A stretch of DNA of 64,000 nucleotides from Hybos culiciformis (lineage: Eukaryota > Arthropoda > Insecta > Diptera > Hybotidae): assembly GCA_964007475.1 (NCBI GenBank), contig OZ023273.1, positions 129,512,732 to 129,576,731 of the forward strand, read 5' to 3'. The notes below the pieces were generated by a model. The model saw only the letters and a program-made list of their open reading frames with translations. It did not search any database and was not told the DNA's origin. Positions 22,101 to 36,500 of this stretch are shown here, piece by piece; the first letter of the stretch is position 1; each line of letters starts with the position of its first letter. The position numbers and the translations under genes are program-made.

Positions 22101-25100
22101 TTTCAACCATTAACCAGTATTACTGAAATTTATTAATCACATTAATGGTTGATAGTTTAATTTAAAGTTGAAATAATTGATATAATTTTGGCAATATTAA
22201 TATAACAAAGTTAAAAATTTAAAAAATGTTGTACATAATGAATAAAGTATATAAATAAAATTTTTCATTTATAATTAGAAACCATGGCAATATGAGTGAA
22301 TCTAACTAGTTCTAAGCTGCTAATTATGATAATCTTAATATGTGCATAGCATAACTAGTTATTATTATTACACCTTATCTAGTTTTAATATTTTAAGAAT
22401 TTAATTCATATATATACATATCTTCTCAATGCAAGGTTGATAGTCTCATTAAAACTCATAATATGTCTAATAATGGACAGATCAATATCAATATAAATGG
22501 AAATGCATAACCATAAATCATATTATTTGTCTTTATTTAGTTCTTAAATAAAACGTGAATAATTTTAATTTGTTTATAAATTATATGATATCACATAAGA
22601 TATACTGACATACAATTTCTAATTTAATTTTTATTTTATTTATGAACGAAATAAATGAAATTTATGACAATATTTAACATAATATTTTTCTGCAAACTAT
22701 ATGAAGTTCTAACAAAATTTGTTATCCATTGTTAGAGGAAATATATCATTATGGGACCTACGGACAAGATGGAAATTCTATAAATATCAGAACTTAAAAT
22801 TCGAAGAGAACAAGAAGTTTATGTAGCGATCACTCCAACTATCAAATAATAAAATTATTATTGATAGTAGACGATGCATCTTTCTTTTAAACATGTTTTA
22901 GTTTTTCTTACTTTTATTATACTTTCTTACATCGTATTACATACAATTATAAAAATATTAATTTAATAACTGGAATTGTGGTAAATATAACAAAAAAATT
23001 ATCTAAAAACTTTTTTCTTTCACTAATATTAACTTATTGTAATCGTATAATGCAATAATTAATATTTTTTCAATTCATATATATTTTCATTCAATTTTAT
23101 TTTCATAAATTGATTGCGATTTATGTTTTGACATTTTTATTATTTTTATGATAATTACATTTGTAAATAATCGTATTAATTTTTTAAACCTCTTAAAAAA
23201 TTCTGCTATTTACCACATTGTAGTTTTTATTTCTCTAATAACAGTAAGCTGTTAATATGGTTGTGGACTTTAATTATAATAATATTGTGACACTTTTTAC
23301 TATATTACTGATTATTTTGTTTGAGAGGGCATACAAGACGTTTACGATATTGTGTAAGAATTTTTTATAATTTGCTTTTTTCGAGATCATGTTTCGGAAC
23401 TTTCACTTATAGATTCTTATTGAAATTAGAATTGCTGTTGGCAGGCAAAACAGATCTTACAAAAAGGAAATAATAAATATCCATGTTTTTTTATTGTGTA
23501 ATTTTTGTCAAGTCATGAATTTTGAGATGGCAGTTAGCCTAACTTAATTTGTTAAGGCATAATTTAACACAAGCAGCGATAATCAAATCTTAGTCTTAAA
23601 TTTTAAATAATATAATTCATTTTCTGATAATTTTCAGTTTTATGTCTTCAACTTCAATAATATGCTAGAAAAAATTTACTTACCTCTCGATAATCGAGTT
23701 TTATATAAAATCAAAAAAGAGTTGTGAGCCTTAGAAATCGGGACGGCTTAATACTAGAATTTAACTTATACAAGAATGTCTATCTATACCTTGGAATGTG
23801 CTGTGTATAATATTGTTTAATTTTTTGTTATTTTGAATAAGAACTCTAATTTTTTATTCATTTTTATTTTAAATTTTGATCAATAATAAAAATTTTTGTT
23901 TTTCTTTTGTATTATTTATTTTTCAAATAAAGATTTATAGAAGATTTTATTAATATAAATAAAAAAAATATTTATTTATATATTTAATAAATTTTGTAAA
24001 TCTATGTATTATAGAGATTTATAAATATAATAATATTTTCTATACATATAATAACTCAGTTTTATTTTGCTTCATCACCGTGAGAATTATTGATCTCCTA
24101 TGGCGAAATTTATTACTTAATTTATTCTTATTTATTATTATTATAATATTATTTATGAAAATAATAATATATAAATATATGTATATAAATATATAGTGTT
24201 TTATTGTTTGGATCAAACGATTTTATAATGATCATAATTTCAATTTATTCATAAATCAATAATAAAACTTGATTAAAAAAATATAAAAATTACAGACATA
24301 GAAAACAATATTTGATTAAAAATAAAAATATCTGTATTTATACATATATTTTTGAAATAAATTTAAAAGGTCAAGAACATTATTTTTACTTTCTAATTAC
24401 CATTACTTTATGCAAAAAAAAAAAACTTCATTGTGTACAATAAATTTAATTATGAATGGAATAAAATTTGCAGGCAAAACAAAACAAAAAATAGAATAAT
24501 AGAAAGGTATATTACTATACTGAAATTAATTTGGTGTAAACAAATTTATATTATAAATTAAGCTAGAATAAAACATGTAGACCAATTTTTTTTTATGTAG
24601 GTATCAAAAAGTTAAATTTATGAAATTGTATGTGGAAATCAGTGACTAAAATGACAAAAATGGCTAAAGAATTGGATAAAACAATTTTCGACGAAAGTTC
24701 ACCAAAACGTCAAATATTTAACATAAACATCTTGTGAAACAATTTCTATTTAATGTAAGAATAAATATAATTTTAATAACCCATCCAACAAATACTTGGT
24801 TGGATGTATTCCAAACATAAAGTGAAATGAACTAACCAGTATCTTTTTTCCGTATAAAGTTTAAAACAGTTTTAATTATATAATAAGATATATCTAATAC
24901 TTTTTCATCTCTTATATAATGAACTTCAATATTGAATGTTAAAATAAAAATTTGTAATATGTTTAATTTTATACGTTGGGCACTCAATGTATAATTGTTT
25001 TTATTGTTTTCTTATGTCATTTATTAGAAGGCTAAAACTAGATCTAGATTAGAATGAAAGACAATACTTTAATTTCTATACGAATTATTAATAACTATGA

Positions 25101-25631
25101 TTGTAATGTTGCGTACTACTATCAGTAATAAATAAATTTATTTTTAGATCATCTACTTCTAGAAAATTCTACATACTTTAAAGTCATATAAACTATTTTA
25201 TTTAAAGATGTCCTTAAAGACTTTTTAGATAACTAGAGCCAAATCGTCCAGACGTATGAATTATGATTAATATGAAAAATATTACACAATAAAAATACGA
25301 CTTTTGTGTTATTAAAATTAATTTTATTTTATATAATAATAAAACAACTTCAAGATACTTTGTATAGTCTATATATATAAAGATCCCATATTGATATATA
25401 CATATAACCAAAACCATGAACATAAAAAGTAATTTTATAATATTTCTTCAAGACAGTTAATTGCGTTTTTAACTCAAATGTGGATCATTTTTATGAAATT
25501 TTTATTGGAATATTTTTATGTTTTGAATAAAAATTTATTTGTTTGTTATTATTATTATTGATCTCAAGTGGTGGACCAGTTACCTTTTATGTCCCATTTC
25601 TCTGACAAGTTTACTTACTAAAATACACAGC

Positions 25632-25662
<31 letters not shown>

Positions 25663-28600
25663 GAATGAATAAAAAATGTGCCCATTGCCCTGTTATTCTG
25701 ATGTTGTATAATGAAAATATGCACTAAAATACAAACTGATAATATTAGTTTAGTTATGTGTCTTTTTTTTTATTAATTTTTTTCTTGAAATATGTATAAT
25801 AATTTTTATATTATTATTTTCATTTTACAGAGTAATAATAAATATTTTCATTATATTTATTTTAAATTATTTCGATATGATTAATGTTTAATTTTTTGTG
25901 TGGTCTTCACTTCAAAAGAGTAAATTGGCAGAATTATTGCTTAACATTTTTATATGTCAATCTCAATAATACATTTTTGTAATGATAACAGCGATTATTG
26001 AAAAAGCAAAAAGAAAAAATTATTGCTGTAATAAAATTTTATATGACATTACAAGGTCTTGTAATGTTTGCAGAGAAAAATGTTTTTTTTTTACCATCAT
26101 GTTAAGTATTGGAATAGGTTCACATACCTTTTCCAAAGATCGAGATTTCTTTTTTTTTCTCTTTTAATAAAAAAAGATAAGACTTATTAAGGTGCAAATT
26201 TTAATTTTAGGAAATTATGTTTAAATTCATAACCATGTATTTCTGAGTTATAGTTTGATGTGCCTAGCGTGAGAAATGAAAACAACAATATAATTTAAAT
26301 TTGCAATTTAATTTTTCCAGCTTGGGAATTTTTAAACAAAAATATAGTTTACTAAATGTAAATTTTATTGGATAATTTTTTTTTCACAAATAAAGTTCAT
26401 AATTTTATAATAATGAAGAATTTCAATAAAATATTCATACAGAATGTGTATAACATTGACATCGCACTAAAATGAATATATCCCCTACATGTATTCATCA
26501 TGCATGACAGGAAGTTGACTTTTTATACGGTTTTATTTCTTTGAAATAAAATATGCATAAATGTCGAGAAGTCAATTTTTATTTTCACAATATTTCTGCA
26601 TTAAAACTTTTAATTTTTCCCTGTTAAATGTTATAAAAATTATATCCATTCTATGAATCCCTGTAGTTTTGACTTTTTGACCACACTTGTCTTTTTATAT
26701 AATTATCCTAGAACTTAATATGGGTTGTTATTGTTTGAATAAAGGTTACATATACAGTATATGTTGTACAATGTACATACATTTAATGACATATAAATGT
26801 TTTATAGAATGTAGGTATACATTTATTTAAGAGGTTAAAAAAAAAATTATAATTTCATTTTGAAGTTAAGCTAAACTTTTTTTTGAATATCAAGAGTTAG
26901 AAAAGAAACAACGATTTTTTTAACAATCACACTATGATCAACTTGAGAAGTTTTGTTTTTGATGTAAAAGTCAATCATTCACACTAAAATTACACTTTTT
27001 TTCACGGCAATTCAATTCATCACACTAATAGTTTAATCGAATTCACTAATTTCCCAATTTATTGAGAATATTTTTTTTTTGATTTTCGCATGAATAATTT
27101 TAGTTATTACATATGTAGGTATATATTGAAAGAAATTCGTTATATTCATATTTATATAATAAAAAAAAAATATCAAATGACAATTTTTTGTGCTATTGAA
27201 TTTATTGTACAATTTATAAATTAATCAAAAAGAAAAATAATAAAAATAAAAATAAATTAAAAAATTAAAAAATATTTTAATCATTCATTTGATTAAATCA
27301 ATGAAAAATTTAAATTTAATAAAGGAAATAGGTTGGGCCACAACAATTTACTAGATTTTTTTTTGTAACTTTTTTTTATTTTTTAATGAACAATTTTTTT
27401 TTTTTTTATAATTATTATTGAATTTTTATTCAAATAAATCTATGGAAATATTTATTGAAGAATAATGTATAATAAAATTTAAAAATAATATAAAACCTAG
27501 ACAAGTGAATCAGAAACAATATTGTTATTATTATTATTATTGTTGGAAAAGTCATTCAGAGATTTTTGCTGAAAATGTTAATTTTTTTTTTTTAATATAT
27601 ATTTAATATTGAAAAACTAATGGGTGTATAAAAATGTTGAAAAATTTTCTGGTTATAATTATAGGAAAAAAAAATTCGTTAGCAATCAGAGAAAATCTAT
27701 GAAAATCACCTTTTTGTAAGATCTTTGAAGAAACATTACGATATCTCTACTAAGTTTAGTTGTATTTTTATGTTCCCGCAACTCAATTTTCAAAAAAAGC
27801 TAAATTGTATTGAAAAGATAAATATGAAATATTTAAATTTTTAAATTTTTTAAAAATGTAAAAATTGATAGCTATTTTAAACAAAAGTTTATTCAAATCC
27901 CATTCAAAATTTAAAAATTAAAACATAAAAATATCCACAATTTTGTCTTAAACTTTGTAATTTTCTATATATGTTCTTTCTTATTGAATGAAATTAAATT
28001 TGTATATTAAATAAATTTTATGGTAAAAATTTTAAAAATGCACAATATTTGAATTTTCCTTGAAATATTAATATGAATAAATATTTAGAATTAAGTCCTC
28101 CATTAAAATTTTTGCTGAAAACATTTTGAGAAAAAAAATAATATAAAAATTGTATTTTCATTAAAGTTACATCAAAAAAAAAAAAGTTTATAATAAAGAA
28201 TTAATGAAATTTTTATATATTGTTCAATTTATTTATTTATTTATAGATTAATGTTTATATAAATATCATGTACATATTTCGAAGTTATGAATTCTTAGGA
28301 GGCATTACATTATAAATAATGTTTAATGTTTAAAAGAACAGAAAGTAAATTCTAATATTTGTAATAACTACAAAATTATAATAATTGTTTAATTTAATAT
28401 ATTTTATTCGTTTTTGAACTAACAAATTGAAATCTTATAACTTATTTTTAAATTTCAACTAAAAGCATGAGTATCTTGCTATGTAAATATTTCTTCGAAA
28501 AAAGTCAAGTCTAACAAATTGGAAATTCTTATATTGAAAAATATAATTATGATTAAGCTTAAAAACAACTTTTCAATTCATATACCTAGGTATATTTATA

Positions 28601-30480
28601 TACATATTCTATATTATTTGACTATTATATTAATTCAATTTTTTTTTTTTCAAATTTAATAGTCGTCGTATTTAATAATAATAACAGGTCCGGAAATCAA
28701 CTTATGAGTTAAACGTTCCGGGTATCCGTCACATTTGTACAATTTTCAAAATAAAAAAAAAAGAAAATAAAAAATAATAAAATGAATATAAATAAAATTA
28801 TGTATTAAATTTATGTGATAATAAAATAATGCAAATTTTATTTATCTTTTTTTTTTTTTTAATGAAAATTTATTAAATCAAAATTAAAATTAAAATGAAA
28901 TTGGAAAAAATAAAAAGAAGACAAAAAAAATAAAATAAAAAATAAAAATAAATAAATAGGTTGTATATGTTCAACAGAGCGTAGAAAAGTGTTATAATTT
29001 ACATGAGAATTGACAATAATCGTAATAAGTGTTTGTCAATTAATGATAAAAAATTGAATTAATTATAATTTATTTACGATAATGAATTAAAAATATACGA
29101 TTTTTTTTTTTTTTTTTATAATACGCAAATTACTTTTATTGTACTGTTTTTGATATCTTTATGGGAATAAAAAAAAAATATATTTTTTTTTAATTTGTAT
29201 TTTTTTTTATAAATACAACAATAATTAAAATTGAATAATATATCTAGGTCTTTGAAACAAACTATAAATTTTAATATATTATAATGAATAAAGGGTTTGA
29301 TAAGGTTTTTTTGTTGACTTCACATAAAGCATATATTAAGTATAACCTTGAAATGAAAAAGAGGAAATAATAATATTATTTAGAGACGGTTTTTTTAGAA
29401 GGTGATAATTAAATACCAAATATAAAACAAGAGCATGGAAGTATTAAAGTGCTATGAAACTGAAACTTCAAAGAAAGTTAACAAAATGGTTTTTAAACGT
29501 CTAAATGAAAGTATATATATTTGTAGTATTTGTAGTTTTGGGACATTGCAATTTGCAATTGCCGTAGAAGTTTGGAACAATTTTTGATATTATTCAGTGA
29601 AATTTTATGAACAATAATTTACTAACAATAATGAATCATTAGTATTGACATTGTGAACATTTATGAAATTAATTTTTTTTGTTTAATTTGTTGTAATGTT
29701 TATTACCACCAAAAACCATATATAATGATTGGACACGGAACAAAACTTATTGAACTATAATTGCACGGAAACTCGGAATTTGAGGGACTATGACACTTCG
29801 AAAGTTAATAATTTCCTTACACAAATATCAGCAACTGACATTAAACTAAAACATTACATAATTACTACACTATTTTATAACTATACAACACAAAACATTT
29901 GAGTCAAAAATTTAAGTTTTCATAATATGTAGTTTCAAGTCAATGGAGTGTAGAATTAAAATAACTTCCGGCTTTTCACAATTTCTTCTTCCTTTATTAT
30001 TGAAATTAATATATGATTACCAGACAAATTTCAAGTATAGTAAATAAGACAATAATAATGTATAGTTCAAAAAAAAAATTAATAAAATAAGAAATTTCAG
30101 TTGTATAATTTTTCTTCCGAAAACTAAAAAGTAATTAATTTCAGACAAAAAAAAAACTGCGAAAACTTTACCTGTGAAATAAAAATATTTGAAATGAATT
30201 ATTTTTATATTTAATTCGTAACAAATGATTTATTTTAAATTTAAATATTCTTTTAGATAATAATTTATTCCATAAATTTCTTTAATATATAAGTTGAAAA
30301 AAAAAAAATGTCTTATGGTTTTCTGCGCTCAATTAGAAAGGTGATATGAACACAAATCGTTAATTTATAATATCTTTTAGTTGCAATTATTGGATTTAGA
30401 TTAAAAACTTGCTTAATTGTATGAATAGTATTTGTTTGCACTTAATTCAAATGCACAAATTAAGAAATATTAACACTTCC
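16110..30480. other. Long AT-rich non-coding stretch, no gene seen
   Basis: Fourteen kilobases with no recognisable gene. Open frames at 18435-18647, 18514-18714, 18757-18999, 20997-21203, 21266-21448, 21306-21512, 25214-25423, 25539-25727 and 25982-26167 are short. Several overlap one another in other frames or on the other strand, and none carries a motif I recognise. Microsatellites include (TAA)8 at 25633-25656. Small hairpins exist at 16870-16893 and 24782-24806. Less AT-rich patches at about 16200-16290 and 28686-28740 are unexplained. T17 occurs at 29101-29117. Confidence 0.6.
25633..25656. repeat. (TAA)8 microsatellite
   Basis: Eight perfect TAA units followed by poly-A. It encodes the poly-I run in one frame. 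Confidence 0.9.
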
Positions 30481-30560
30481 AGTTCGATGTGGGAATCGAA
30501 CCCACGAACGCAAACGCCGTAGAATAATGGCAATACCACTATACCATAAGACGGTCGATT
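30481..30560 (-). pseudogene. tRNA pseudogene or tRNA-derived SINE head
   Basis: Read on the minus strand, it holds an A box TGGTATAGTGG and a B box GGTTCGATTCC 44 bp apart, the spacing of a short tRNA gene. The T stem is perfect (GTGGG/CCCAC around TTCGATT). The anticodon arm is degraded: a GCC/GGC stem with mismatches surrounds a loop containing TTCTA, which would suggest a TCT (Arg) anticodon if intact. The 5' acceptor strand does not pair with the 3' strand after the T arm, so it is unlikely to give a working tRNA. No CCA or clear poly-A tail is present. It could be a single SINE head, a tRNA pseudogene, or an unusual tRNA that I have folded wrongly. Confidence 0.65.
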
Positions 30561-33500
30561 CATAGTCATTATAATATCTGTTGAAGAGTTTCTATATTAT
30601 TCTGTAAAGGATGAATTTGTTATAAAAACAGGAAAAAATAAATTCAGGCACATTTCATTTTTACCCAGAACAATAACAACTAAAAATGACCCATGAATTA
30701 TATTAAAGGGAGATGTTCAAATTAAATATAAAACTCTGCATTCCAGAGTTATTTTAGCACTCTCGACACCTGATCTTTCAAATTTTTAGTTTAAATGTTA
30801 AAGTAGGTAATTGAAAATAATTTTTTTTTTATTACTGTGCAATTCAATAAGATTTCTGTCAAATTACAACATTAGGCTCAAATTGATTATATTAAAATTT
30901 CGTTTGAACTCTTTTCATCATAAAAAATGGTAAAGGCTTGAGTTAGTTCGAGGTAATTAGATTTATTATTATTATTTTAATTTTTTTTTTCCTTAAAAAT
31001 GAAATAAAACTTCTTGCATTTTATTTAGCTTAAACGGCCCCCGATATAATTAATCACCGTAAAAGTCGTCGGGTGTAATTAATTTACATTTTATATTTAT
31101 AATATTTTTATTTTTATATTTTTATTCATAGATACATATTATATATTTTTTATGAAAATCCACTAGGGTGGGTGGTTATCATTTGATTAAGTGTTGCTAT
31201 TATTTATTTTATAATTTATTTTCTTCCTTTTTTAACAACAAAAAAAAAAAAAAAGAAAAAGAATAAAAAAATACAATTTGTACTTTTATTTCTCTTCAAG
31301 TTTTACCATCGTCTATAAAGTGAATTAAATTAAAGGGACCTTGTACAATAACAAAAAAAAAATAAATAAATAAAAAGTAAAACTTTTTTTTTATATATAT
31401 TTTTTTCTTGATTTGCGCGTTTAAATATTTCGCAAAATAAAAAAAATCACATTCAGTGGAATGGAGCTAGATATCTTATTATAAATTAAAAAAATATTTT
31501 CTATCTTAGAAATTTAATATAAAAAAAAATAAATATTTTGAATTTACCAGATTAAATGTACATCAAAGATTATGTCTAAACATTTTATATTAAAATGATC
31601 GTCAAAATTCCTTAAATCAAACCGTATAATTTTTTAAGTTGAACTACGTACGGTCTAACACAAGAAAACCTTTATATTTTTATATGGAATCTTAAATGTA
31701 AAGTATCTTAAATCGAACTTTTGAATACAGGTCCGATATAATTCATTTATGAGGTATCTACTGCTCTATTTTTTTTAAATATATATATAAGTTCAATGTT
31801 AAACAAACTGCACAGATCTGAGAACCGGCCAGCCGCAGCCAAGAAAAAACAAAAAAATTGTTATCAGCAAAGTTAATATTGGTAAAGTAAACTAGTGCAA
31901 CAAATTTTAAGTACATATAGTGAAGTAGAATATAACTTAGATATTCATATTATACTTAATTCATATTATACTTATTATTCATATATATTTATACTTATTA
32001 ACTTGTTTCATAAATTTATTACACCTATAAAATCTTAATAAAAAATATGTATTTTTTTTTTAATTTATCAATGATAGTAAAATTATAATGTCAAAAATTG
32101 AAATGTGTGGTATAAAAATTTTTTTTTTATTTTTATGGGCAAAATTTGTTAACATATTTATATTATTTTTTTTATTATTAACTTATTTTTTCTTTAGATT
32201 TCAATTCAATATTAAGCAGGATATTTATGTATATAAATAATTTTTCGTTATCATTTCTCTTTTTTTTTTTTTTTAATTTTTTTTTTAACATAGCTATACA
32301 TACTTACAGAAAGATAGAAGTTTTTGCATTTTTAATTACTGTCATTTGTTTATTTATATATACTTTTTTTTTTATTTAAAAAAAAAAGTAAAATAAAATA
32401 TACAAAATATTTTTTTTTTACAATTTCGAAAAGAATAAATGATAATTTTTTTTTTTTTACAAGCACATAAATAAATAATTAAATTAGATTTTTTATTCGG
32501 TTTGATAAATAATTTTTTTGGCGTAATTATATGAATGTATATATGTATGTGTAAATGTTTATGAAAAAAGTTTAATTATTAAAAGCTTGTTTTTTTTTTT
32601 TTCATTAAAAGTATAATTTATGCAAACAAAAATATGTCAAGGATATACATACAATAAATGTATTTTATATTGTTATTTCCGTAACAATAAAATTTATGTA
32701 ACTTATTTACAAAATTTATATTTCCCTAAATTAGTTATTATTATTACATAGGTTTACATATAAGTTAAGAGTAATATCAAAAGTTTTAATCGAACTCTTC
32801 AGACAAAATAATATAACATTTTTAATCTCCAAATCAGAAAATTTTATAAGTATTGTAAAAATATATTGTAGATAAAATATACTTAATAACAACTAATAAC
32901 TTAATAACCACATTAAAAGTTAAACTTCAGGAAATTTCCATTATATTCACTTTTTCGAAAATATTCAAATAAAAAAATAGAAAATACTGCTTTCCAAAAA
33001 ACATTGTATAAAGAGTACCTCTTAATAAGAGCAAAAATATAAAACAGTAGAAAATTTTGAGAATTTTTAAAATATGATGGCTTCAATCGAATTCGACCGG
33101 TGTGTATGAATTGCAATGTATATGTATGTATATTATAAGATTCTTAAGTATGTTCATAATTATTAACTATGCATTTAGTAATTTCAGGAAGATAAACATA
33201 CTGATATATATGTAGATAAATACATATATTTCAAAATTCGCTATAAACTGAGTATACTCAATGATTGCCCTAAATAATACCATATCTACCATAGAATAGA
33301 ACCAAACCAAATAATACATTTAGCTTCAGTTTTCTAATATTTATACAAACATTTTTTTTTTTGGGGATAAATAATTAATTTTTTTTTTCATTGAATATTT
33401 TTTAGAAAAACGTATCATTTCATTCTTTTCATATAAATTTTCATATCTAATGGAGATAGTCAAAAATAAAAAAAAATTTGCCTTATATCTGCGGTGGTAG

Positions 33501-36500
33501 TAAAATATATACAAAAAAAAAATTGTTTTATATTATAGATAATTTGGATTAAAATGAAAAAAAAAAAAATAAATTCAGAAATAAAAAATTTATCCAGGAA
33601 ATTAAATTATGCCGACAGGTTACACTTACAGTTAATTTAATAAAAATCTAACAATTTTTTTTTTCGGGATAACAAAAAAAAAAAAACCATAATGAATTTT
33701 ATGAGGGGATTTAAAATAAATATTTTTAAAAGGATCATAACGTCTTAAAAAAATTTTTTTCTAACCATTTTTTTGGGGTTTTTTTTCTTCCTCCTTTGGG
33801 GAGAATTAAGGAATTTTTTGAACACTAATAATATTATTATGAAAGAAATAGAAATTAATTTCACGCAAAATTCATTGAATTGAATAATTATTTAATTTAA
33901 TTTTGATATATATTTTTTTTTTCATCAATATTTTTTTATATCTAAAATCTTAGCTTAAACATATCAGAATTAGAAAAAAATTAATTTAATGGATTAATTT
34001 TTTTAGGATCAATTGAATTTATTAAAATTTGGTGCTTTGTTCTGAAAAATAGGTTAAACATAGTATCTAATATCAATATTCTACATATTAAGACTCTGAA
34101 AATGTGAAGAATCTAAAATAAAATGCATTTTTTCATATATTATATAAGATTTAAAATATTGTTTGACAATGTTTCATACTAATATTTATTCGTTAATTTT
34201 TGTACACATATAAATTTGTTATTTAAGTTGTGCAAACTATATTAAATTTCTTAAGACACCAGAATGCTTCGCCGCACAATTTAACTTTTTTTTTAAGTTG
34301 TATTCGATAGAGAATTATAATATAAATAAAATTTCTTTTAGAATCAAAAAAAAAAAAAATGTAGTACCGCAGAACATTTTCTTATTATTTTTTTTTAAAG
34401 TATCTAGTTTATACATTCACTACATCAAAACAGTTGATTGAAATTGAAAAGGAATTTGAATTTCTTTTTTATATAAAAATCATTTGAAGCTAGGGTTTTC
34501 AGTCTCACATTAACTTGATATTTCAATTAAAGTATGTACTTATAAGTTTTAAAATTCAAGTTTATAGAATTCGGAGGTTTTTTCTTACATAAGCAAATTA
34601 TAAGATGATGAAAATGATTCTTTTTGAGTGTTCCTTAGTTCAATTGATGAAAATTATACTTTGATATTTAATACGGAAGTTAAGGCGAGAAAAATTTTGG
34701 ATGCAAATTCTACAACAATCTAAGAAAAACTTAAGAAATATCTAAGAACTTACTCATTATCAGTAAACAATTTTCTATTCTGTCTAAAAATATTTTGACA
34801 TTCTTCCAGAATAAAAACTTCAAATTTCTTAAATTACTTTCTGTTGCAAATACTAACTAACACTATGTTTCTTTTTGCTTTGAGCAAAAATATAATTTTA
34901 GTGCAGTTTGAACTGATTTTTAACTAAGTATATTTTCAATTTTATTTTTATTTTTAAAAGCCAACCCACTTATTTTCATCATCCTTATTTCAAATTCATA
35001 TTATTTACGATTTTTAGAGAAAATTATCTGTTTTTCGAAGCAAAATAATATTATTCAAAAAAGTATAGAAGAAAATTTTTATTTTTATTTTTTAATTTTT
35101 TTTTTCTAGAATATTTTGGTTGTGATGCGGCTTTTGTTTAACAAGTAAATCCAATAACAAAACAAGTAAAGCAACAAGGAAACTTGTAATGCTAAATAAG
35201 ATCAAAATGAAAAACGGAAAAACTTTTGCTAGTGAAAATAGAGAAAAAACAAAATTTGTGTTTTTTTTCAATGAATAAAATGCAAAAAATATATATAAAA
35301 AAAAAAAGACTTAGATATAAAAAAGCCGCGAGTATCTGAAAGATAAAATAGATTGAAAAAAAAAAAAAAAGATTTTTTTTAGATACTTGTGGTGTTTTTA
35401 AGAAATGAGTAATACAGTATTTTTCAAAAAAAAGGTTTTAAGTTGGTTTTTTATTTTCTGCTTTTAAGTTAAAAAATATGCCTCAGGGTAAATAAGATTT
35501 ACTTTGCTTTAAAAGTCAGCAAGAAAAATGTTAATAATTGTTTGTAGTAAACTTTCATGAGAGTTGAAGGGAGCAAACATGTAAAAGAGTTTTAATACGG
35601 TGTCCAATTTAATTTAAGTATGAAGCTTATAATAATGTACAATTATGTAAAAAACTAGCTTTAGATAGAAATTTTGTCTCCAAAGCATAAATTTATCTTT
35701 TCCGTCCTATTTTTTTGACTTTTACAATTTCTTAGATCATCCTTGAACTCATATTTAAGGTATGTTACTAAATGGTATAATATTAAAGGTAATACAAATA
35801 TATATTTTTGAATCCATTTTAATAGATTGTGGACCATCCCATTAAATAAACTAAAACTTGTAAACTAATGCAAGTTCATTCTGAAAAAAAAAAAAAACAT
35901 TAAAAGCTTAAACAAAATATATGTACAAAATTATTTCCTTATGTAACATGGGAAGGAGCAATCCTTCAACATAATATACTTACATATAGAAATGAGAATA
36001 GAATAAAAAAAAGAAATTTCAGAAATTATTGCGAAATAATTTTATTTTATATTAAAAACCATAAGCAAAAGAAATTTTAATAGAAAATTGATTTATAATT
36101 GGAAAAATGTTTATCAGAATTTTATAATTTTATTTTTTTTTGTTCAAAACAAGAGACACCACATAATCTTAATTTGAAAGTTCTTTTTCTTGAAAAATAA
36201 TTGAGATTTTTGTTTTTTAATAGAATATTATAAGAAGGAAGAAAAAAAAAAATAAAATTTTGTCATGATGTTTTTTGATTAAACTTTTCCTTTTGAGAAT
36301 TTAAAAAAAAAAAAAAGTATGGAAAAATTTTAATCTGTTTTTGAGACAAGTAAAATGATATAACCATCAATTAAATTAAAGGGGAGAAAATTGGAAAACT
36401 TTGACTAATTTTTTTTTGTTTTTATGTTAAAGTAAATGTTGAAAAAAAAGAAGAAGAAATAAATAGATAAAGTATTTGAGTTATCTATACTTATGTGAAT

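Noticed and set aside
23684..23698. CTCGATaATCGAG small palindrome
   Set aside because: A six-base stem is too short to support a feature.
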